Part shown: positions 1 to 5,688 of the stretch, one piece after another | Numbering within the stretch: the stretch's first letter is position 1 | Layout of the letters: each line of letters opens with the position of its first letter | From: Spirochaetales bacterium | GTDB lineage: Bacteria; Spirochaetota; Spirochaetia; Sphaerochaetales; Sphaerochaetaceae | Direction of reading: 5' to 3' | Assembly: GCA_012800465.1 (NCBI GenBank) | Contig: JAAZJI010000123.1 | Coordinates: forward strand, 1-7,557 | Length of the DNA: 7,557 nucleotides | Notes under the pieces: generated by a model | What the model was told of the DNA's origin: nothing | The model's database searches: none | What the model saw: only the letters and a program-made list of their open reading frames with translations | Made by a program: the position numbers and the translations under genes

Positions 1-325
1 CGATCACCGCGGATTGGAAGATCTCCTCCAGGTTGCGCTGGACCCGCGGGGAGATCGGGCGGTCGAAGATGACGACGTCCGCTTCAAGCTCTTCAAGCAG
101 CTCCTTGATTTCAGCCACTTTCCCGCTGCCGATGAGGGTGGCGCCGGTTTCACCCCGAAGGGGGACGAACTCGATGTGGCGGACCTCCAGCCCCATCGTG
201 TCGACCAGGGATGCGAGCTCTTCGCTGCGGAGCTCGGCGTTCCGGCGGGACTCGTCTTCGTCGATGAGGATCAGCAACAGGGCGGCGAGCACCTCGTGCT
301 CAAGGGTATGGAGAAGTCTGCTCAC
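1..325 (-). CDS. hflX: GTPase HflX, N-terminal part (cut by window edge)
   Basis: HflX is a ribosome-associated GTPase that in other bacteria splits or rescues stalled 70S ribosomes during stress. Only the first 108 codons lie in the window; the catalytic G domain is beyond the left edge. The visible part matches the family's N-terminal domain: the segment LIGSGKVAEIKELLEELEAD (residues 64-83) corresponds to the HflX glycine-rich loop (usually IGxGKxxEL). It is followed by VVIFDRPISPRVQRNLEE (84-101), which matches the family's conserved FDxxLSPxQxRNLE signature. I chose GTG at 325-323 as start; an in-frame TAG about 50 bases upstream limits alternatives, although a TTG at about 360 and a GTG 13 codons downstream are possible. 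No Shine-Dalgarno precedes this GTG, and the predicted transcription start falls on or next to it (see promoter). The gene diverges from ychF. Family assignment is confident from the two motifs; the exact start is less certain. Confidence 0.9.
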   Translation of the reverse strand, partial: MSRLLHTLEHEVLAALLLILIDEDESRRNAELRSEELASLVDTMGLEVRHIEFVPLRGETGATLIGSGKVAEIKELLEELEADVVIFDRPISPRVQRNLEEIFQSAVI

Positions 326-331
326 CAGGTC

Positions 332-361
332 ACTATAGGGCGTGGTTAACGCGCGGGTCAA
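332..361 (-). promoter_or_regulatory. Sigma70-type promoter for hflX
   Basis: Read on the minus strand, TTGACC (361-356) is a -35 element and TATAGT (337-332) a -10 element, separated by 18 bases. Both are near consensus. The expected transcription start, about 7 bases after the -10, is at or beside position 325, the first base of the chosen hflX GTG start. The mRNA would then be leaderless. The promoter interlocks with the ychF promoter on the other strand. The element match is seen directly; use in the cell is inferred. Confidence 0.7.
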
Positions 362-374
362 TATATGCTACACT
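346..374 (+). promoter_or_regulatory. Extended -10 promoter for ychF
   Basis: TGCTACACT (366-374) is an extended -10 element (TGn plus TACACT at 369-374). With a 17-base spacer, a weaker -35, TTAACG, lies at 346-351. Transcription would begin near 381, giving a leader of about 20 bases that contains the ychF ribosome-binding site AGAGG (393-397). The -35 falls inside the spacer of the opposing hflX promoter, so two polymerases could hardly bind at once. Confidence 0.6.
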
Positions 375-402
375 CTTCCCGGTTGAAGAATCAGAGGTTG
401 CT

Positions 403-1509
403 ATGGGACTCAATTGCGGTATCGTCGGCTTGCCGAACGTCGGAAAATCGACCCTCTTCTCGGCACTCACCAGTGTTCCCGCCCATGTGGCGAACTATCC
501 GTTCTGCACAATCGATCCGAACGTCGGAATCGTCGCGGTTCCGGATTCCCGCCTGGAGCGGATCGCCGAACTCATTCCCGGCAAGAAGAAGATTCCCGCC
601 ACCGTCGAGTTCATCGACATCGCCGGCCTGGTAGCCGGGGCGAGCCGGGGCGAGGGGCTGGGAAACCGGTTCCTGGCTTCGATCCGGGAGGTGGGGATGA
701 TCGCCCACGTGGTCCGCTGCTTCGAGGACGCGGACGTCGTCCACGTCGACGGCGGGATCGATCCTGCGCGGGATATCGAGACGATCAATATCGAGCTGGC
801 CCTCGCCGATCTGGACACGGTGACCAGGCGCCACGAGAAGGTGTCCAAAGCGCGCTCGCTCTCCAAGGAGGCGCAGAAACATGCCGCGGAGGTCCTTCCG
901 GTTCTCGAGCGGCTTCTTGAAGCGCTGAGGGAGGGCAAAAGCGCCCGAAGCCTGAAGCTCGACGAGGATCGGCTTGCGCTGATCTCCGACCTGCACCTGC
1001 TCACCGTGAAGCCGGTGATCTACGTCTGCAACGTGGACGAAGAGGGGATCGACGGAAACTCCGCCCATGTGGATGCCGTCAGACGGATCGCCGGGGAGGA
1101 GGAGGCGGAGGTGGTGGTGATCTGTTCCAAGATCGAAAGCGAGATCGCGCTGCTGGAGACGGAGGAGGAGAGGAGGGAGTTTCTGGAGGCGGTCGGATTG
1201 CGGGAATCGGGTCTGAACAAGCTGATCCGGAGCGCCTATCGCATCCTGGGGCTTCGGACCTTCTTCACCACCGGAAGCGATGAAAACCGGGCCTGGACCT
1301 TCAAGGCGGGGATAAAGGCCCCCCAGGCGGCCGGCATCATCCACAGCGATTTCCAGAAGGGGTTCATCAAGGCCGAAATCTACAGCTGTGACGACCTGTT
1401 CGCCCACGGAAGCGAACAGAAGGTCCGAGTCGCCGGAAAGCTCCGCCTTGAAGGCAAGGAGTACCTCGTCCGGGACGGGGACGTGATCCATTTCAAGTTC
1501 AACGTGTGA
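403..1509 (+). CDS. ychF: Redox/stress-linked ATPase YchF (Obg family, OLA1-type)
   Basis: YchF is a universally conserved Obg-family P-loop ATPase that binds ribosomes and is linked to oxidative stress control. The 368-residue product is full length (E. coli 363). Visible motifs in order: the P-loop GLPNVGKST (residues 9-17), the G3 motif DIAG (72-75), and an Obg-type segment rich in glycine after it. In place of the NKxD that gives guanine specificity, residues 210-213 are NVDE, the signature that makes YchF prefer ATP. His114 lies at the same number as the E. coli histidine reported as needed for ATP hydrolysis. A coiled-coil arm follows the first half of the G domain, and a TGS domain fills about residues 282-366, ending in GDVIHFKFNV. 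AGAGG sits 5 bases before the ATG, supporting this start. The gene is monocistronic: divergent from hflX and convergent with the lipoprotein gene 10 bases beyond its stop. Very confident. Confidence 0.98.
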   Translation: MGLNCGIVGLPNVGKSTLFSALTSVPAHVANYPFCTIDPNVGIVAVPDSRLERIAELIPGKKKIPATVEFIDIAGLVAGASRGEGLGNRFLASIREVGMIAHVVRCFEDADVVHVDGGIDPARDIETINIELALADLDTVTRRHEKVSKARSLSKEAQKHAAEVLPVLERLLEALREGKSARSLKLDEDRLALISDLHLLTVKPVIYVCNVDEEGIDGNSAHVDAVRRIAGEEEAEVVVICSKIESEIALLETEEERREFLEAVGLRESGLNKLIRSAYRILGLRTFFTTGSDENRAWTFKAGIKAPQAAGIIHSDFQKGFIKAEIYSCDDLFAHGSEQKVRVAGKLRLEGKEYLVRDGDVIHFKFNV

Positions 1510-1519
1510 AGAACGTTTC

Positions 1520-2221
1520 TCACCACCTCACCGTGAAGGTGATCGGTTCGGCGAGCAACAGGAAGTCGATCAGGGGGAAGCTGAATTCGTAGGTCGTTTG
1601 ATCGAGCTTCCGGCCGTTGACCATGCTTCGGATCGGCTTCGGGGTCGTGACGCGCAAGGTGATCGTCGATTTCTCGATCGCCGGCGGTCCCTCCTCGCCG
1701 AGCATGAAGCTGATCATCTCCAGATAGTCCTCCTCGCTGAGGCCCTGGTTGTATTCGGGTCCGAACGCCTCGAAGTTCTCATCCGCCAGGAAGGGGATGA
1801 TCGGGACGAGCTGGGGATAGGTCTCCAGGGTCAGATAGAAGGTGAGGCTGTCGTCCGTCGCTTTGAGGAGCTGCTGGCCTTCCGGGGCTCCGAGGTCGCG
1901 GACCAGGTTCTCCACGTCGGTGAAGATGAAGGTGCCGTTCCACGCGTTATGGCCGGTCTTCTCCAGCCGGACCGCCTTCGTCGAGGGGGCGCGATCCAGA
2001 AGGAGTTCAAAGTCGTCGATCGCCTGGTCGATGACGGGGCGGTCGCTTTTCCTCGTGCTGAAGTCGCTGAAGTCCTCCAGAACATCGACGAAGAACTCCT
2101 CCACGGCGAACGTGAAGCCCGCGTTCGGGGGCACGGGCGAATAGTCGAGGCGTTGACTGACCGTGCAGCTTCCGAGCAGGAGGGCCAGGGTGGGGATCCA
2201 GATCCAACGAATGGTTTTCAT
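1520..2221 (-). CDS. Predicted lipoprotein of unknown function
   Basis: The product is a 233-residue secreted lipoprotein that I cannot assign to a named family. The N-terminus has a charged start (MKTIR), a hydrophobic core (IPTLALLLG) and a lipobox LGSC, so signal peptidase II should leave lipidated Cys19 as the mature N-terminus. The start ATG at 2221-2219 is preferred over an upstream in-frame ATG at 2263 because it gives a proper signal peptide and follows TAAGG about 8 bases upstream. The mature part has no membrane segment and contains acidic stretches. It ends in a beta-rich tail (VNGRKLDQTTYEFSFPLIDF, then TFTVRW). The order 'asparagine-glycine, polar, aromatic beta strand, LxxLL-like, short final strand' recalls LppM-like bacterial lipoproteins, but that is only a resemblance. 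The gene is alone on its strand here, divergent from the FN3 gene and tail-to-tail with ychF. Lipoprotein status is firm; function is unknown. Confidence 0.88.
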   Translation of the reverse strand: MKTIRWIWIPTLALLLGSCTVSQRLDYSPVPPNAGFTFAVEEFFVDVLEDFSDFSTRKSDRPVIDQAIDDFELLLDRAPSTKAVRLEKTGHNAWNGTFIFTDVENLVRDLGAPEGQQLLKATDDSLTFYLTLETYPQLVPIIPFLADENFEAFGPEYNQGLSEEDYLEMISFMLGEEGPPAIEKSTITLRVTTPKPIRSMVNGRKLDQTTYEFSFPLIDFLLLAEPITFTVRW

Positions 2222-2317
2222 ACGCACTACCTTACGGGATTTATCGATTGTCCACAACTGCAAAACACCTCGATCGACCCCTATCGGCCATGAAAAAAAA
2301 CAGGTATCCTATATTTG
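2222..2317. other. Divergent intergenic region between lipoprotein and FN3 genes
   Basis: These 96 bases hold the control signals of two divergent genes, but I find no promoter pair with both boxes near consensus. On the plus strand, TATCCT (2305-2310) could be a -10 for the FN3 gene, yet no -35 is seen at 16-18 bases; an A8 tract (2293-2300) lies just upstream. On the minus strand, AT-rich bases near 2240-2247 could hold a -10. A near-consensus DnaA box, TTGTCCACA, is at 2248-2256. Confidence 0.4.
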
Positions 2318-3103
2318 ATGAAGAGACGGATGCTTTTTCTCCCGCTGATCATTCTGATCGGGAGCTCTCTCCTTGCGTTGGAACTCCATGTCGACGAGAT
2401 CCGGCCGAGCAGGATCGATCTCTCATGGGCCCGGATCCCCTCCGCGCTCACCTATGACCTCTACCTCGACGGCCGCTACCGGGCGACGGTCAGCACCCCC
2501 GCCCATCGGATCGACGGTCTCGTTTCGCACACCCCGTATGCGATCAGGGTCGATGCCAAGCGCGGGGATTCCCTGCTGGAGAGTTCGACGACCGAGGTGA
2601 CCACCTCCGGCTGGGAGGGGCGGTATCGATGGGTCAACAAGACGGGAAAGGATAATCGCGGACGGGCGACCGTGCTGGATTACCAAGTCGAGCACGTCCG
2701 GGACGGATACCACATCTACGGTCTCCATGAAGGACAATGGCATGAGGTCTTCCCCCTCGTCCGACCGTGGCAGATCGGAGATCAGTTCGAATACCGCGGA
2801 ACCCGGCCCGAAGAGATCGCCTACCGCTACAACGCCCAGATCTTCAACACCACGGCGATCACCCCCCGACTGTGGAAAGTCCTCGAATCGCAGACACGGG
2901 GCGACGATCTGTCCATCCGGGTGGAGACCCGGGTCGGGGCGCTGAGATACACCGCCCTCAGCCGCTACAGGTTCGCCCTCGACGAGCGGGGAACCCGGAC
3001 CCTCAGGTTCTCGATCGAGGACCTGGGAGCCAACAGCTGGGCGGTCTTCTCCTCCCCAAACGAAGGGGAGGACGGGGTCTTCGTCGCGACCGCCATCCGT
3101 TGA
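2318..3103 (+). CDS. Secreted fibronectin type III domain protein, function unknown
   Basis: This 261-residue exported protein carries one fibronectin type III fold followed by an uncharacterised beta-rich domain. The first 20 residues form a signal peptide (MKRR, hydrophobic core, LLA cleavage after Ala20) with no lipobox, so it is probably periplasmic or surface-exposed. FN3 spans about residues 22-96: IDLSW holds the usual core Trp37, YDLYLDG follows, and GLVSHTPYAIRV holds the typical Leu-Thr-Tyr pattern. From about residue 99 comes WEGRYRWVNKTGK, which I recall in FN3-type proteins of Sphaerochaeta-like spirochaetes; the rest (YRYNAQIFNTT, YRFALDERG) has no recognised motif. ATG 2318 is chosen because it gives the basic n-region; TTG 2315 and ATG 2330 are alternatives. 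No good Shine-Dalgarno is present (only AGG 13 bases upstream). The stop codon overlaps the -35 of topA, so read-through into topA is likely. The fold call is good; the role is unknown. Confidence 0.85.
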   Translation: MKRRMLFLPLIILIGSSLLALELHVDEIRPSRIDLSWARIPSALTYDLYLDGRYRATVSTPAHRIDGLVSHTPYAIRVDAKRGDSLLESSTTEVTTSGWEGRYRWVNKTGKDNRGRATVLDYQVEHVRDGYHIYGLHEGQWHEVFPLVRPWQIGDQFEYRGTRPEEIAYRYNAQIFNTTAITPRLWKVLESQTRGDDLSIRVETRVGALRYTALSRYRFALDERGTRTLRFSIEDLGANSWAVFSSPNEGEDGVFVATAIR

Positions 3104-3128
3104 CAAACGAGAGGAGGATCAGTATATC
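3100..3128 (+). promoter_or_regulatory. Strong sigma70 promoter for topA
   Basis: A perfect -35, TTGACA (3100-3105), is followed after exactly 17 bases by the -10 TATATC (3123-3128). The -35 contains the TGA stop codon of the preceding FN3 gene (3101-3103). Transcription should start near 3134-3136, leaving a leader of about 30 bases before topA. This is the best promoter match in the window. topA can therefore be expressed independently of the upstream gene. Confidence 0.8.
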
Positions 3129-3135
3129 TTGGGAA

Positions 3136-3153
3136 CTGAGGCCCGTGCCTCAG
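3136..3153 (+). promoter_or_regulatory. Hairpin in the topA 5' leader
   Basis: CTGAGGC (3136-3142) and GCCTCAG (3147-3153) are perfect inverted repeats of 7 bases around a CCGT loop. The stem starts at or within two bases of the predicted transcription start, and its last two bases overlap the topA Shine-Dalgarno AGGAG (3152-3156). It could protect the mRNA 5' end or hinder ribosome loading. The structure is seen; the effect is inferred. Confidence 0.55.
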
Positions 3154-3165
3154 GAGTATGTCTGC

Positions 3166-5685
3166 ATGAGCGAACCGAACACCCTGATCATCGTCGAATC
3201 GCCGACAAAAGCGAAAACGATCACGAAATTCCTCCCGAAAACCTATACGGTCGTAGCCTCCAACGGGCATGTGCGCGATCTTCCGGAGGATCGGATGGCG
3301 ATCGACGTCGAGCGGGATTTCGCCGCCGAGTACGTTCTGGTCAAAGGCAAGCAGCGGCTGATCGGCGAGCTGAAGAAGGAGCTGAAGAAGGCCGACCGGC
3401 TGCTTCTGGCGACCGACGAGGACCGCGAGGGGGAATCGATCTCCTGGCACCTTCTCGAGGTGCTGGAGCCGAAGATCCCATACCGGCGGATGGTGTTCCA
3501 CGAGATCACGAAGAAGGCGATCGTCAACGCCCTTGAGACGGGACGGGACCTGGACGAGAACCTGGTGCATGCCCAGGAGGGCAGGCGCCTGGTCGACCGG
3601 CTCTACGGGTATACCCTTTCCCCCACGCTGTGGAAGAAGCTCTCCAACAAGAAGCTTTCCGCCGGGCGGGTCCAATCGGTGGGCCTGCGCCTCGCCGTGG
3701 ACCGGGAGCGGCTGCGGATCGCGTTTGAACAGAACACCTACTGGGATGCGAGCGCCGAGCTTGCCAACGCCAAGGGCGAGCTCTTCGAGGCGAAGCTGGT
3801 CACCTATCAGGACCGGGCGATCGCCTCCTCCAGGGATTTCGACGCGGCGACCGGCCGCTACAAGGGGAAGGAGGGAACGCTCCGCCTCGGAGAGGAGGAA
3901 GCCCGGGCGATCGTCAAGGAGCTGCAGGGGGAGGAATTCGTCGTCACCGCGATCGAGCGCAAGCCGTTCATCACCCGGCCCTCCATCCCCTTTACAACCA
4001 GCACCCTCCAGCAGGATGCGACGCGGAAGCTCAGGATCAGCGCTTCGGAAGTGATGAGAATCGCCCAGCGCCTCTATGAAAGCGGCTATATCACCTATAT
4101 GCGGACCGACAGCCCCTCGCTCAGCCGGGAGGGGACGATGGCGGCCCGCGCCCAGGTGGAGGAGCTCTACGGAACGGAGTATCTCAGTCCCAAGGCCCGA
4201 TACTTCAAGTCGAAGAGCTCCCAGGCCCAGGAGGCCCACGAAGCGATCCGTCCGGCAGGGGACGCCTTCGTCCATCCCGAGGACACCCGCCTGGCCGGCC
4301 GGGAGCTGGCTCTCTACGAGCTGATCTGGAAGCGGACGCTGGCCTGCCAGATGGCGGATGCGCAGAAGGCGACGACCACGGCGACGATCGAAGCGGGGGC
4401 GGGAACCTTCAGTGCGAGCGGCACGGAGGTCGTCTTCCCGGGGTTCATCCGCGCGTACGTCGAAGAAGCGGAGGACAATGGGATCGACAAGGACAAGATT
4501 CTTCCCCGGCTGAGCGAAGGGGAGGTCTGTCCGCTGAAGAACCTGGAGGCGGTGGAGCACCGGACCCGCCTGCCGGCCCGGTATACCGAAGCGTCGCTCG
4601 TCCAGGAGCTGGAGAAGCGGGGGATCGGCCGGCCTTCGACCTACGCGACGATCATCAAGACCCTGCTGGACCGCACGTATGTGGTCAAGGAGGGCAACGC
4701 TCTCGTTCCGACCTTCATCGGCTTCGGGGTGTGCCAGTTCCTCGAGACGAACTTCGAGCAGTTCATCGACTACGACTTCACCGTCCGGATGGAGGAGGAT
4801 CTCGACAGGATCGCCGAGGGCGCGTTGAAGAAGGAGACGTTCCTCAAGGAGTTCTTCCTCGGTGAAAACGGGTTGATGGAGAGGAACCGGCAGCAGCTGA
4901 CCCTGGACAACAAAAGCGAGTCGAAGACGCTGAACCTCCGTCACATCGATGAGGCGAACCCGATCATGATCGGCCCCTACGGACCGTATGTGGCCCTCGA
5001 AGACGGGCAGCTGCTCAGCCTGCCGTACGAGTGGACCCCCGGCTCGATCACCGACGCCGACGTGAAGACCCTGATCGCCAACGGCAAGCGCCAGGCGGAG
5101 GTGAAGACCCTCGGACCCGGCCCCAATGCCGGCGAGCCGATCCGGCTGCTCAGCGGACGGTTCGGCCCCTATTGGCAGGAGGGGGAAGGCAAGGATGCCA
5201 AGCGGGCATCGGTCCCCACGTGGGTCCTGGAGGGCGGTCAGGAAGAGGACGGGGCGATCGCGACCCGCTACCTGAGCCTGCCGCGCTCCCTCGGCAAAGA
5301 CAAGGACGGTGTCGAGGTGGTCGCGACGAAAGGCAAGTATGGTCCATACATCTCCTGCGGCGACAAGACGCGCAGGCTCAACCGGACGGACAAGGACAGG
5401 CAGCTCTTCAACATCACCTTGGAGGAGGCCCTTGAGCTGCTTTCCAAAGAGGAAGCGAAGGGGGGAAGGAAACGAGGGGCCCGGACCGCCTCCGTCCCCC
5501 TGAAAGAGCTCGGTGAGCTCGACGGCAAGAAGATCGCCCTCCACAACGGGCGATACGGCTTCTACCTGAAGCATGGTGCGAGCAATATCGCTCTGCCCGA
5601 CGAATACAAGAAAGATGAGGAGAAAGCGCTGAGTCTCCGTCCTGAAGAAGCGCGACGGATTGTGGAGGAAAAGCAATCCAGCTAG
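3166..5685 (+). CDS. topA: DNA topoisomerase I (type IA), zinc-finger-free form
   Basis: TopA relaxes negatively supercoiled DNA by cutting one strand through a 5'-phosphotyrosine link and passing the other. The product is 839 residues (E. coli 865). The N-terminal Toprim domain shows Glu11 in LIIVESPTKAKT and the metal-binding DEDRE (Asp84, Asp86, Glu88). The catalytic tyrosine is Tyr311 in YITYMRTDSPSLS; GRPSTYATII and YGYTLSP are further family landmarks. The C-terminus has no CxxC pairs, so the zinc ribbons of the E. coli enzyme are absent. It has instead four short repeats with the core G-[RKP]-[YF]-G-[PF]-Y, near residues 603-609, 664-670, 724-729 and 796-802, as in the Toprim C-terminal repeat family. 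ATG 3166 is chosen because AGGAG ends 9 bases before it and MSEPNTL begins the Toprim strand; the longer open frame back to 2767 merely overlaps the FN3 gene. The PIN gene follows after 3 bases. Confidence 0.98.
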   Translation: MSEPNTLIIVESPTKAKTITKFLPKTYTVVASNGHVRDLPEDRMAIDVERDFAAEYVLVKGKQRLIGELKKELKKADRLLLATDEDREGESISWHLLEVLEPKIPYRRMVFHEITKKAIVNALETGRDLDENLVHAQEGRRLVDRLYGYTLSPTLWKKLSNKKLSAGRVQSVGLRLAVDRERLRIAFEQNTYWDASAELANAKGELFEAKLVTYQDRAIASSRDFDAATGRYKGKEGTLRLGEEEARAIVKELQGEEFVVTAIERKPFITRPSIPFTTSTLQQDATRKLRISASEVMRIAQRLYESGYITYMRTDSPSLSREGTMAARAQVEELYGTEYLSPKARYFKSKSSQAQEAHEAIRPAGDAFVHPEDTRLAGRELALYELIWKRTLACQMADAQKATTTATIEAGAGTFSASGTEVVFPGFIRAYVEEAEDNGIDKDKILPRLSEGEVCPLKNLEAVEHRTRLPARYTEASLVQELEKRGIGRPSTYATIIKTLLDRTYVVKEGNALVPTFIGFGVCQFLETNFEQFIDYDFTVRMEEDLDRIAEGALKKETFLKEFFLGENGLMERNRQQLTLDNKSESKTLNLRHIDEANPIMIGPYGPYVALEDGQLLSLPYEWTPGSITDADVKTLIANGKRQAEVKTLGPGPNAGEPIRLLSGRFGPYWQEGEGKDAKRASVPTWVLEGGQEEDGAIATRYLSLPRSLGKDKDGVEVVATKGKYGPYISCGDKTRRLNRTDKDRQLFNITLEEALELLSKEEAKGGRKRGARTASVPLKELGELDGKKIALHNGRYGFYLKHGASNIALPDEYKKDEEKALSLRPEEARRIVEEKQSS

Positions 5686-5688
5686 ACG

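Noticed and set aside
14..349. Plus-strand open frames at the left edge (111 and 101 codons)
   Set aside because: The minus strand of the same interval encodes clear HflX motifs, so these are shadows.
391..1491. Open frame of 366 codons on the minus strand opposite ychF
   Set aside because: It is antisense to a certain gene, codon-complementary in composition, and has no family motif; it is an open-frame shadow.
2767..3165. In-frame upstream extension of topA by 133 codons
   Set aside because: It overlaps the FN3 gene in another frame, reads as Arg/Pro-rich shadow sequence, and crosses the topA promoter; the family starts at the Toprim strand after ATG 3166.
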